Shown piece after piece: positions 17,072 through 24,956 of a stretch of 64,000 bases of DNA (position 1 is its first letter; every line of letters begins with the position of its first letter). The notes under the pieces were generated by a model. The model did no database searches, was not told the DNA's origin, and saw only the letters and a list, made by a program, of their open reading frames with translations. The position numbers were made by a program, and so were the translations under genes. The stretch is from JACPPO01 sp965262505 (GTDB lineage Bacteria; Acidobacteriota; Vicinamibacteria; Vicinamibacterales; UBA2999): NCBI GenBank assembly GCA_965262505.1, contig CBDHFM010000030.1, forward strand, positions 3,906,001-3,970,000, given 5' to 3'.

Positions 17072-19675
17072 GTGAACGACGAATCCGTTCCACGCATCGC
17101 GCTGCGGAAGAACGGGCCTCTGCGGGTGACCGGCCTGCATCGCATGGCCAACTCGCGTGGCGAGACCATCGCGACCAAGAAGGTGATGGTGCTCTGCCGC
17201 TGCGGGTCGTCGAAGACCAAGCCGTTCTGCGACGGCACCCATGCCTCCATCGGATTCGACGATGCGAAGGCCGCCGACCGGACGCCCGATCAACTCGACA
17301 CATACGACGGGAGCCAGCTGAAGATCCTCGACAACCGCGGCGTCTGCTCGCATGCAGGCTACTGCACGTCGGGGCTGCCACAGGTATGGCGCATGCGCAC
17401 CGAGCCATGGATCGATCCTAACGCGGCTCCGGCGGAGGATGTTGTGCGCGTGATTCGTCGATGCCCGTCCGGTGCGCTCGCGTGGGAGGAAGGCGGGACC
17501 CGACACGAGAACTTCGGCAGTGAAGCCGAAGTGCAGGTCTCGCGCGATGGGCCGTACTGGGCACGGGGTGGCATCGCTCTCGAGCGCGTTGAGTTCGGCG
17601 AGGGCGTCAGCCGCGAACACTTCGCGTTGTGCCGCTGCGGCAGCTCGCGCAACAAGCCGTTTTGTGACGGGAGCCATTGGTACGCCGGATTCAAGGACGA
17701 CGAGGCGCTTACGATCTCGGAGGCGAACGCATCGCCGTCGGGTGACGAGACCGCGTGGGTGACGGTCGGCCGGGCCGACGCCTTCGCGAAAGACCGGGTG
17801 AACGCCGTTCAGCTGGGTGCGCGAGTCGTCGCGCTGGTCGCGACGTCCGGTGGCTGGAGTGCGGTCGACGGTCGGTGCCCGCATCAGGGAGGGCCGCTGA
17901 CCGAAGGCACCCTCTGCGATGGGGCCGTTCGTTGCCCATGGCACGGCTACGACTTCAACCTCAAGACCGGCAAGGGTGTCGGCAACGACGAGGCTGTGCA
18001 GACGTTCGAGGCACGAGAAGTCGATGGCATGGTTGAGATCGCCGCGGCGGCGCCGGCGCGATCGACGTGGACCGTGGGACACGTGATCGCGGAGACCCTG
18101 GTTGAGTGGGGCGTGGACACGGTGTTCGGGATGGTCGGTCACTCGAACCTCGGAATGGCCGAAGCTATCCGCGTCCAGGAGGAGCGTGGCCGTCTGCGCT
18201 ACGTCGGCATCCGACACGAGGGCGCGGCCGCGTTCGCATGCTCTGGCTACGCGAAGGTCAGTGGACGCCCGGCCGCCTGCCTCGCCATCGCCGGGCCCGG
18301 TGCGACGAATCTGCTCACCGGGCTCTGGGATGCCAAGGTGGATCGCGTCCCGGTCCTGGCGCTGGCAGGGCAAATCAACACCCAGGTGATGGGCCCCGGC
18401 GCGTTTCAGGAGGTCGACCTGTCGTCGGCATTCCAGGCCGTCAGCCGCTTTCGGCAGACCGTGCTTCCCGGAAGCCGCCACGGGGAACTCGTGTCACTGG
18501 CCCTCAAGACCGCTATCGTCGAGCGGGATGTGTCCGTCCTGATCCTGCCCGACGAAGTCCAGACGCTCGACGCGGGCACGCAGGCGCCGGGGCGCCGCGA
18601 AGGGCGCGTCAGTCAGACGGACATCACGCCCCCGCCGCAGTCCCTTCAGAGTGCCCTGGCCCGGATCGGACGTGCGAGACGTCCCGTCATCATCGTCGGA
18701 AATGGCGCCCGCAGCGGCGTCGATGCGGTGGTCGCGCTGGCGGAGACACTCGGCGCTCCAGTGTTGACGACCTTCAAGGCCAAGGGCCTCGTCGGCGACG
18801 ATCATCCGCTGGCGGCCGGTGTGCTGGGGCGGTCGGGCACGCCGGTGGCCAGCTGGTTCATGAATCAGGCGGACCTGATCATCGTGTTCGGGGCCTCGTT
18901 CTCGGACCACACCGGGATCTCCACGGCCCTGCCGATTATCCAGGTGGATTTCGACCGAATGATGTTGGGCAAGTTCCACGCGGTGGACGAGGCCGTCTGG
19001 GGCGACATCAGCCAGACGGCGCTCCGGCTGCGAGAGGGGCTGCCCTCGGATCTGTCGACGGTCGATCGGCGTCCGGAACTCGCCGAGCGATGGGCGGCCT
19101 GGCGGGCAGAGAAGCGCGACCGGGAGAGCCAGGACCGCGGTCGCGGTGTCAACGCGGCGGTTGTGTTCCGAACGCTACAGGAGGCCGTGCCCGACGACGC
19201 GGTCATCGCCGTGGATGTCGGGAACAACACGTACTCGTTCGGCCGGTATTTCGAGTGCCGCCGCCAGACCGTCATCATGTCCGGCTATCTCGGCTCGATC
19301 GGTTTCGGATTCCCGGCGGCGATGGGGGCCTGGGCGGCCGCGCCGGGCCGGAAGATCGTGTCGATCAGCGGCGACGGCGGCTTCGGGCAGTACATGGGCG
19401 AGTTCCTGACGGCCGTGAAGTACGGCATGGATATCACGCACGTGCTGCTCCACAACGGTGAGCTGGGCAAGATTTCAAAGGAACAGCGGGACGGACAGTG
19501 GCCGGTGTGGCAGACTGCCCTGCACAACCCTAGCTTCGCTGATTACGCGACGCTGTGTGGCGGTCTGGGGCTGCGCGTGACGTCCGCGACCGCCCTTCCA
19601 GGCGCGCTTGCGGCGGCACTCGCGAACGATGGCCCGGCGCTCGTCGAAATCATGTCAGACCCTGAGTTGACCTAG
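17072..19675 (+). CDS. Multi-cluster Fe-S / thiamine-diphosphate oxidoreductase fusion (CDGSH, 4Fe-4S, CDGSH, Rieske, ThDP enzyme)
   Basis: 867 residues from GTG 17072. Domains in order: a CDGSH [2Fe-2S] motif with C42, C44, C53, H57; a divergent mono-cluster 4Fe-4S region with C92, C98 and C131 (RRCPSGAL); a second CDGSH motif with C187, C189, C198, H202; a Rieske domain with C269-P-H271 and C288-PW-H291; and, from about 333 to the end, a full ThDP enzyme of the pyruvate oxidase/acetolactate synthase type. The ThDP part has the catalytic Glu in IRHEGAAAF (E383), a central nucleotide-binding-type domain (RPVIIVGNGARSG) and the GDGGFGQY...HN cofactor motif near 768-800. No signal peptide, so cytoplasmic. 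The expected chemistry is decarboxylation or oxidation of a 2-oxo acid with electrons passed to the linked Fe-S clusters (inference). All cluster ligands are intact. Confidence 0.9.
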   Translation: MNDESVPRIALRKNGPLRVTGLHRMANSRGETIATKKVMVLCRCGSSKTKPFCDGTHASIGFDDAKAADRTPDQLDTYDGSQLKILDNRGVCSHAGYCTSGLPQVWRMRTEPWIDPNAAPAEDVVRVIRRCPSGALAWEEGGTRHENFGSEAEVQVSRDGPYWARGGIALERVEFGEGVSREHFALCRCGSSRNKPFCDGSHWYAGFKDDEALTISEANASPSGDETAWVTVGRADAFAKDRVNAVQLGARVVALVATSGGWSAVDGRCPHQGGPLTEGTLCDGAVRCPWHGYDFNLKTGKGVGNDEAVQTFEAREVDGMVEIAAAAPARSTWTVGHVIAETLVEWGVDTVFGMVGHSNLGMAEAIRVQEERGRLRYVGIRHEGAAAFACSGYAKVSGRPAACLAIAGPGATNLLTGLWDAKVDRVPVLALAGQINTQVMGPGAFQEVDLSSAFQAVSRFRQTVLPGSRHGELVSLALKTAIVERDVSVLILPDEVQTLDAGTQAPGRREGRVSQTDITPPPQSLQSALARIGRARRPVIIVGNGARSGVDAVVALAETLGAPVLTTFKAKGLVGDDHPLAAGVLGRSGTPVASWFMNQADLIIVFGASFSDHTGISTALPIIQVDFDRMMLGKFHAVDEAVWGDISQTALRLREGLPSDLSTVDRRPELAERWAAWRAEKRDRESQDRGRGVNAAVVFRTLQEAVPDDAVIAVDVGNNTYSFGRYFECRRQTVIMSGYLGSIGFGFPAAMGAWAAAPGRKIVSISGDGGFGQYMGEFLTAVKYGMDITHVLLHNGELGKISKEQRDGQWPVWQTALHNPSFADYATLCGGLGLRVTSATALPGALAAALANDGPALVEIMSDPELT

Positions 19676-20100
19676 CCGTCTCGTAGGCGGTGTTTATCGG
19701 CTGGTGCGCGACCGCGTTCGAAGCCGGGGCCGTTGCGGTACTGCTCGTACCCGAAACCATCTGCGGGACGCTCCAGCCGCTCGATGTACATGCTGTTGCC
19801 GCCCCGGCGGGCAGGGCTGCCGGTGACGACGATCCGATCGCCCGGCTTCAGTGTGTCGGCGCCGAAGCCGATCGCCTCGAGTTCCCGGCGGTTGTCCATC
19901 TCGAGCTGCCACGATTGCCCGCTGCGGCTCTCTCTGACATCGACGAACGGGTGCGGGCTGACGAACTGGAACTCGATGACAACGCCGTCGACCGTGGCTT
20001 CCCTGGAGCTGTCGTAGGCGCCCGCGATCGAATGATGTGCCTGGGCCACCGCGCCGGCAATCGTCGCCGCGACGGCGACCCCCACGATCCACGGTCTCAT
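19672..20100 (-). CDS. DUF6152-like exported protein (divergent copy)
   Basis: 142 residues. The signal peptide ends VAQA, so the mature protein starts HHSIAGAYD. The DUF6152 pattern is kept in outline: VDGVVIEFQFVSPHPFVDV, WQLEMDNRRELEAIGF, LKPGDRIVVTGSPAR and MYIERLERP, but the middle glycine/tryptophan motifs differ from the other copies. It is convergent with the ThDP fusion gene and overlaps its end by 4 bases. It has no WDG(D/E)TLV partner gene next to it, so the protein can occur alone. The conserved HH start and the PH motif are present. Confidence 0.7.
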   Translation of the reverse strand: MRPWIVGVAVAATIAGAVAQAHHSIAGAYDSSREATVDGVVIEFQFVSPHPFVDVRESRSGQSWQLEMDNRRELEAIGFGADTLKPGDRIVVTGSPARRGGNSMYIERLERPADGFGYEQYRNGPGFERGRAPADKHRLRDG

Positions 20101-20288
20101 ACGGCGATTCTAGCCCGGCTTTTGCGGCAGAGGGTAGCTTTGAGCCTGTTCTCGGAGCCTCCGGTCGGCCATCCAGCGGGCCAGCCGCCCACGTACCCGC
20201 GCACATACCCACGCGCCTCCGTTCTGGCGTAGACTCACCCCTGGTAACACAGGCTTTTTCGGGCTGAACGCCCAGGCAGGGAGGCTTT

Positions 20289-21017
20289 ATGCGTCGTGAC
20301 GGTTTCGTCAAGTCGATCGTTGGATTTTTCATCGTGCTGGGCATGGTTTTCGCCGTGTCGGCGCAATCGCCTGCACAGGCCCAGGGCGGCGGGACCGGCG
20401 GCGCGAGCAACCCGGGTGTGCCGATGTTCTTCGACGTCGACTGGACGCAGCCGGCCAGCCAGGACGGCCAGACCAAGGTCGTGCAGGAGAACATCGGTGA
20501 CGGGAATCTCGACCTGATGCAGTACGGCCTGCACGAAAGCTGCCTGCTCACCTCCGGCGTTCCCGGCAGCGCGACCAGGCCGTTCAGCGTCTGGTCGGGT
20601 GAATGCGAATCGCCCTTTGCGACGATGTTCCGCCACAAGACAGCCTACGTCGACCTCACGGGCGCGGCCAAGATACGGTGGGCCGTCAAGACGTCGGGGT
20701 TCCATGCGGTGCGACCGGTGGTGAAGCTGGCCGACGGCACGATGCTCGTGGGCGACACCGCTGCCGTGTCGGTCCCGATGCTGCTCCAGAGCGAGGTTCC
20801 GGTCGCCGCGATCCGTTGGGTGACGCTGGATCCGGAACGGTTGGTCACGATGGGCCGTCGGGGCGGCGCGTTCAACGCCATCTGGGTGCCGGAGCCGGAT
20901 CTCAGCCGCGTGGACGAAGTCGGGTTCGTTGACCTGATGCCGGCGAGCGGTCACGGCACGGGCGGCTATATCCACGTGAGCGAGTTCCAGGTGTACGGCA
21001 GTTCGGTCGCGCGGTAG
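20289..21017 (+). CDS. Exported protein of unknown function
   Basis: 242 residues from ATG 20289 (agggagg upstream). A signal segment (FVKSIVGFFIVLGMVFAVSAQ) is followed by a Gln/Gly-rich linker. The mature part looks like a beta-sandwich, with phrases such as VDLTGAAKIRWAVKTSGFH, VVKLADGTMLVGD, AIRWVTLDPERLVTMG, VDEVGFVDLMPASGHG and IHVSEFQVYG, reminiscent of a galactose-binding-like carbohydrate module, but I do not recognise the family. Two Cys (positions about 85 and 102) could form a disulfide. It stands alone between a divergent DUF6152 gene and a solute-binding protein gene. Confidence 0.55.
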   Translation: MRRDGFVKSIVGFFIVLGMVFAVSAQSPAQAQGGGTGGASNPGVPMFFDVDWTQPASQDGQTKVVQENIGDGNLDLMQYGLHESCLLTSGVPGSATRPFSVWSGECESPFATMFRHKTAYVDLTGAAKIRWAVKTSGFHAVRPVVKLADGTMLVGDTAAVSVPMLLQSEVPVAAIRWVTLDPERLVTMGRRGGAFNAIWVPEPDLSRVDEVGFVDLMPASGHGTGGYIHVSEFQVYGSSVAR

Positions 21018-21048
21018 CGCCGCCACCGATTCGCCGGTAGACGTGAGT

Positions 21049-21081
21049 GGTTCGTGATTCGCGATGTGCGAATCACGAATC
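21049..21081. repeat. Inverted repeat with 13-bp arms between two genes
   Basis: The arms are ggttcgtgattcg (21049-21061) and cgaatcacgaatc (21069-21081) around a 7-base loop; all 13 positions pair with one G-T. It lies 32 bases after the stop at 21017 and 23 bases before the start at 21104. There is no T-tract, so it is not a classical terminator. The unit gattcgtga recurs as direct repeats at 45277-45302. Confidence 0.6.
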
Positions 21082-21103
21082 ACCAGTCCCAAGTTTCATA
21101 CTG

Positions 21104-21874
21104 ATGCAGCTTCCGTCTGTGTTGTTCGTTCTCGTTCTGTCGGTGCAGCTGCTCGGCACCGACCTGGCGCCCACCGGGACGCTGCGGGCGACCTTTATTG
21201 GCAATAACCCGGTGCAGGGCCGCGTGGATGCGCAGACGGGCGTCGCGTCAGGACCCGCCCCGGATCTGGCGCGGGAACTCGCGCGGCGTCTCGGCGTCCC
21301 GCACCTCGTCACGCCGCTCCCGAGCGCGCGCGCCGTCCTGGAAAGCGTCAGGACGGGCCAGGCCGACATCGGATTTCTCGCCTACCAGGCGGCCCGTGCG
21401 GAACTGGTGGACTACTCCCATCCGTACCTGCTCTCTGGGAGCGCGTACGCCGTCCGCGCCGATTCCAGCATCAGAAGCTCAGCCGACGTGGACCGTGCCG
21501 GCGTGACGGTTGGCGCCGTGACCGGTCAAAGCCAGGCCGCATGGGTTGGCGAGAACATCAGGTCCGCGCGGATTCATGCCCTCCCGGCGGTGCCGCCCAA
21601 CGCCGGGCTCGCGGCGCTGTTGCTGGACGGTACGGTCGACGCTTTTGCGCTCAACCGCACCCGCATGGCGGCGCTGGCAACTGACTTCCCGGCGGTCCGA
21701 GTGCTGGACGACAATTTCCTGGTGACGAGCCAGGCCATCGTCGTCGCACAGGGAGAGACCGCCCGGCTCGATGCGCTGAACCCGTTTCTCGCCGAGGTCC
21801 GCGCCTCGGGCTTTGTCCAGGCCTCGATCGACCGGGCGGAGATCCCGGGCGTGGAGGTTGCTCCGGACCCGTAG
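21104..21874 (+). CDS. Periplasmic solute-binding protein, SBP_bac_3 type
   Basis: 256 residues from ATG 21104; the frame is open from 21047, but that part encodes the inverted repeat. A short hydrophobic leader (MQLPSVLFVLVLSVQLLG) suggests export. The fold is the two-lobed amino-acid/polar-solute binding protein: GTLRATFIGNNPVQG, SGPAPDLARELARRLG, SVRTGQADIGFLAYQAARAELVDYSHPYLLSGSAYAV, GVTVGAVTGQSQ, LLLDGTVDAFALNRTRM and SQAIVVAQGETARLDALNPFLAEVRASGFVQ. No permease or ATPase gene is beside it, so it is an orphan binding protein, or it may act as a sensor input. Ligand not predictable. Confidence 0.7.
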   Translation: MQLPSVLFVLVLSVQLLGTDLAPTGTLRATFIGNNPVQGRVDAQTGVASGPAPDLARELARRLGVPHLVTPLPSARAVLESVRTGQADIGFLAYQAARAELVDYSHPYLLSGSAYAVRADSSIRSSADVDRAGVTVGAVTGQSQAAWVGENIRSARIHALPAVPPNAGLAALLLDGTVDAFALNRTRMAALATDFPAVRVLDDNFLVTSQAIVVAQGETARLDALNPFLAEVRASGFVQASIDRAEIPGVEVAPDP

Positions 21875-21904
21875 TTCGAGGAACCGCTAGTTCGAGGAAC
21901 CGCC
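21873..21904. repeat. Two tandem 16-base units at the junction of convergent genes
   Basis: The unit agttcgaggaaccgct/c is repeated directly. The first copy holds the stop of the solute-binding gene and the second encodes the last residues (Gly-Ser-Ser-Asn) of the convergent amidohydrolase. A slippage duplication is the simplest explanation. Confidence 0.6.
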
Positions 21905-23266
21905 CGTCGCCCACCCCGCCCTGAGCCTGTCGCGCTCGACCTCGTAACCTCTCAAGAAGACCTGCGAGATCCGCCGTGTGTTCGTGATGTCGTCGAGGGG
22001 ATTCGCATCGAGGACGATGAAGTCGGCGCTTTTGCCGTCGGCCACCATGCCCAGATCGTCGAGCCCGAGGATCTCCGCGGAGTTGGCAGTGGCGGCGACG
22101 AGGACCTGCGCCGGCGTCATGCCGGCCGCGACCATGTTCTCGAGCTCGGCGTGCATGGTCCAGCCGACGAACTGGTCACCGCTCTGACCGCCCCCGTCGG
22201 TTCCGACGCCTATCTTTACCTCGGCCTCCGCGAGCAGCCGGACGCCCCGCGACAGTTGTTCCCACACCTGGCGTCCCTGTTCAAGGGCCTCCGGCGTCTG
22301 GCCGGCCAGGCGGTCCTGCAGCCGCGAGATCTGCGCGGGCAATACCGTTTCCCGTATCAGCGGGTGCACCGGGTCGAGCCACGGCGCCGACACGATGCGG
22401 CGCGGCGCGCTCAGCGCCAGAAGGATTCCCGTGTTCGGATGCTCTTTGAACAACGCGATCAGCTCGTCATCGACGCCGCGGATCATGTGGGCGAACACAT
22501 CGACGCCGGCCCGCAGAAGCGCCTTGGCATCCTCCGGGGCCGTTGCATGCACGGCGACCCGCATTCCACGTAAGTGCGCCTCCTCCAGGATGGCGCCGTA
22601 CAGATCAGGCGTCAGCGTCTCGATCGTGCCACCTCTCGTGTCCACCCACATCTTGACGAGCGGCACCTGCTGCCGAGCCAGCTCCAGCACATCAGCGCGT
22701 GCGCCCTCTACCGTCGTGACCACGTAGGCGGCATGGCGCATGTTGCCAGGGCTGATTTCCTCGAGCGGGGAGAGGCCTCGCCCCGCCGTGAGGAACCGCG
22801 CCGCGTTGGGATCGGTTCCCGCGCGCAGCTCGTCCCTGAGCCGAAACGGCAGCTCACCGAAATCACTGCCCATCGCCTGGCTGGCCGCGACGCCGAAGTA
22901 GGCGAACCGGTGCATGTGGTCGAGGATGTTTTCCTGGGTGTAGTTCTGCGGTCCGAGGGTGAGGTCCTTCATGTACCCGATGTGAGAATGGGCGTCGACC
23001 AGTGCGGGGATAACGGTCTTACCGGTCAGGTCCACGCGAACGGCGCCCGCCGGCGGCGGCTGCACCTCTCCCTGTCGACCCACTCCGGTGAAACGGCCGT
23101 CTTCGACGAGGAAGGCGGATCCTTCAATCGGCGCGCTGCCATCGCCCGTAATCAGACGCGCCCCCTCATACAGCACGGCACCGACGGGGCGGACCTCCTG
23201 CGCGGTGGTGTGGGCTAACGTCGCCGTCGCCAGGAGTAACAGGAGCAGCAGTCGCGGTAGGGGCAT
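21887..23266 (-). CDS. Exported amidohydrolase-superfamily metal hydrolase
   Basis: 459 residues from ATG 23266 (MPLPRLLLLLLLATATLAHTTAQ, a clear signal peptide; the frame extends to 23458 through the 113-bp repeat, which is not coding). Family motifs in order: GKTVIPALVDAHSHIGYMKD (His-x-His metal pair), VKMWVDTRGG (Lys ligand region), MRVAVHATAPED, GVDVFAHMIRG, KIGVGTDGGG (metal Asp) and LGMVADGKSADFIVLDANPLDDI, the closing strand of the small beta domain. This matches imidazolonepropionase/prolidase-like periplasmic amidohydrolases that cut amide or peptide-like bonds. Substrate not predictable. It is convergent with the solute-binding gene at 21104. Confidence 0.85.
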   Translation of the reverse strand: MPLPRLLLLLLLATATLAHTTAQEVRPVGAVLYEGARLITGDGSAPIEGSAFLVEDGRFTGVGRQGEVQPPPAGAVRVDLTGKTVIPALVDAHSHIGYMKDLTLGPQNYTQENILDHMHRFAYFGVAASQAMGSDFGELPFRLRDELRAGTDPNAARFLTAGRGLSPLEEISPGNMRHAAYVVTTVEGARADVLELARQQVPLVKMWVDTRGGTIETLTPDLYGAILEEAHLRGMRVAVHATAPEDAKALLRAGVDVFAHMIRGVDDELIALFKEHPNTGILLALSAPRRIVSAPWLDPVHPLIRETVLPAQISRLQDRLAGQTPEALEQGRQVWEQLSRGVRLLAEAEVKIGVGTDGGGQSGDQFVGWTMHAELENMVAAGMTPAQVLVAATANSAEILGLDDLGMVADGKSADFIVLDANPLDDITNTRRISQVFLRGYEVERDRLRAGWATGGSSN

Positions 23267-23374
23267 GACACAACCTCCGTGAGCGGCGCGCGGGCGCACG
23301 CGAGGGAAGCAGGCAACGAACGGCCGAAGCTTACAGGCTGTGATGGTCAGCGGCAAGGTTCGCAGGTGATAGGA

Positions 23375-23487
23375 CTCGTTGCGGGTGGCCGCGGACGGGG
23401 CCGCCCCGTTCGCGCCGCAGGCGCCTCCCACGTGACGGGTGCTTTTGGCGCTGAGCACGAATGGGGCTGTCCGCGGTCAGGACCCGC
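23375..23487. repeat. 113-bp dispersed hairpin repeat, copy 1
   Basis: Same length and orientation as 63022-63134, about 9 differences in 113 bases, nearly all in the central loop. The outer arms pair with each other: gcgggtggccgcggac at the left against gtccgcggtcaggacccgc at the right, with cccgttcg pairing to cgaatgggg further in, so the whole unit can fold into one long imperfect hairpin. No ORF in it is credible. It lies between the amidohydrolase start and tctC. It behaves like a REP/MITE-type element or a structured regulatory RNA site. Confidence 0.75.
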
Positions 23488-23532
23488 AAGGAAGCTTGGC
23501 GGTGCTCGGTGACTGTGCCAGACTTTCCCCGC

Positions 23533-24486
23533 ATGACGGCCTGGAGCACTCGCCTCTGTGCGCTTGTACTCGCGCTTGGAACACTCTTTACCGCGTGCGC
23601 CAGGGGCAACGAGTCGGAGCCGATTGTCAGGCTCGTCACCCACTCGAGTCCGGGAGGCGGCAGCGACGTCTTTCTGCGCGAAATCGTGCCGCACCTCTCC
23701 AGGATCATGGGCACGACCTTTGTTGTCCAGAACCTCCAGGGCGGCAGTGGCGCCAGGGCGATCGCTGCGCTTGCCGGCGCACCGCCGGACGGCCGCATGT
23801 TCTACGCGACAACGCCGACGTTTGTCTACACGTCGCTTCTCAGCCGGCCGGCTGCGCGCTACACAGACCTCGATCCACTGGTGAATCTCTTCTTCGATCC
23901 AGAGGTGCTGTATACGGCCTCCGACTCCAGGTTCGAGACACTGCGAGACGTCATCGATCATGCGCGGAGTGGCGGCGGCACGTGGGGCGCCGCGAATCCG
24001 GCGTCGCTGGAGCGTCAGGTCATGGAGCAGTTGAAGCAGAAGGCCGGCGTCGCTCCGGCGGTCACCACCTTCGAGGGCGGCGGCGACATGCTGATCAACG
24101 TCCTGAATCACACCCTCGACATGGGCGTTGGCGAGTTGCAGGAGCTACGGTCGCAGCTCGACGCGGGCAACCTCCGCCTGCTGGCGGTCGTCGGCGACGA
24201 TCGGTTAGAGCGGTTTCCGGATGTCCCGACCGTCAGGGAGCAGGGGATCGATCTCGCGGTGCGCAAGTTTCGCGGGCTGGCCGGCCCCAAGGGGATGCCG
24301 GCGGATGTCATCGCGGCGTGGGAGACGGCCATCCCGGCGCTGCTCGACGACCCCGAGTACCGCACGCTCTATACGGAGAACGGTTTGCAGCCCGGCTTCA
24401 TGCCGCACGCTGAGTACGTCCGGTTCATGGACGCGTTCGGCCGCGAAACCGAAACGTTTCTCCGAGACTCCGGCGTGATCGAGTAG
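23533..24486 (+). CDS. tctC: Tripartite tricarboxylate transporter binding lipoprotein TctC
   Basis: 317 residues from ATG 23533. The leader ends LFTACARG, a lipobox-like site, so it is probably a lipoprotein. Typical TctC/Bug features: IVRLVTHSSPGGGSDVFLRE near the start (the ligand loop after strand 1), TTFVVQNLQGGSGARAIAALAG, FYATTPTFVYTSLLS, GAANPASLERQVMEQ, FEGGGDMLINVLNHTLDMGVGELQEL, LERFPDVPTVREQGID and GLAGPKGMPADVI. It starts a five-gene unit: its stop overlaps the tctB start by one base. The binding protein delivers a carboxylic acid to the TctAB membrane pair. The substrate could be citrate, tricarballylate or another acid; downstream PrpD and SDR genes suggest the imported acid is dehydrated and oxidised. 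Confidence 0.85.
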   Translation: MTAWSTRLCALVLALGTLFTACARGNESEPIVRLVTHSSPGGGSDVFLREIVPHLSRIMGTTFVVQNLQGGSGARAIAALAGAPPDGRMFYATTPTFVYTSLLSRPAARYTDLDPLVNLFFDPEVLYTASDSRFETLRDVIDHARSGGGTWGAANPASLERQVMEQLKQKAGVAPAVTTFEGGGDMLINVLNHTLDMGVGELQELRSQLDAGNLRLLAVVGDDRLERFPDVPTVREQGIDLAVRKFRGLAGPKGMPADVIAAWETAIPALLDDPEYRTLYTENGLQPGFMPHAEYVRFMDAFGRETETFLRDSGVIE

Positions 24487-24956
24487 TGGACAGGGATCTG
24501 GCTTTCGGCGGCACGACGCTCGCGCTCAGCGCGGGCTACTACTGGATGGCCGCGGCGATACCGAGGAGCCAGCTCGCCGATGCCGTCGGCCCTCAGGGGC
24601 TGCCCCGTGTCTACGCACTGCTCCTAGGTATCTTGTCGCTGGCGTTGATCGTGAAGTCGTTGCGTAGGCGCGCGGTCCTCCGTTCTCCTTCTCCGCTCTC
24701 TTCTCCAGTGTCTTCTCCGATCTGGCGCGTCGCGGGGATGCTGGCCATCGGTATCGTCTACATCCTGGCTGCGCCCTGGCTCGGCTACCTGCTGTCGATC
24801 GCCGCCTTGATTCTGGCGACCACCTATTACCAGGGTGGCGCCGTCAACCGCCAGGTCGTGGTGGTCGCGCTGTCCGGCGGGATCTTGTTTTGGCTGCTGT
24901 TCGTCGTGCTGATGCGTGTTCCGCAGCCGCCCGGATGGTGGCCCCCCCTGTTGTGA
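24486..24956 (+). CDS. tctB: Tripartite tricarboxylate transporter small membrane protein TctB
   Basis: 156 residues from GTG 24486, sharing its first base with the tctC stop. Four transmembrane helices are visible: LAFGGTTLALSAGYYWMAAAI, GLPRVYALLLGILSLALIVKSL, VAGMLAIGIVYILAAPWLGYLLSIAALILATTYYQGG and VVVVALSGGILFWLLFVVLM. A Ser/Pro-rich loop at about residues 64-80 is a short local repeat in the DNA (tctccgctctcttctccagtgtc), unusual for the family. The 3' end overlaps tctA by 22 bases. It forms the small subunit of the secondary, ion-driven transporter. Confidence 0.8.
   Translation: MDRDLAFGGTTLALSAGYYWMAAAIPRSQLADAVGPQGLPRVYALLLGILSLALIVKSLRRRAVLRSPSPLSSPVSSPIWRVAGMLAIGIVYILAAPWLGYLLSIAALILATTYYQGGAVNRQVVVVALSGGILFWLLFVVLMRVPQPPGWWPPLL

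Noticed and set aside
16871..18481. 536-residue minus-strand frame opposite the MBL/ThDP genes
   Set aside because: Shadow of two strong plus-strand genes; no homology-like motif and no ribosome site.
23375..23487. The 113-bp repeat as an integron attC site
   Set aside because: It forms a hairpin, but its ends lack the RYYYAAC and GTTRRRY core sequences.
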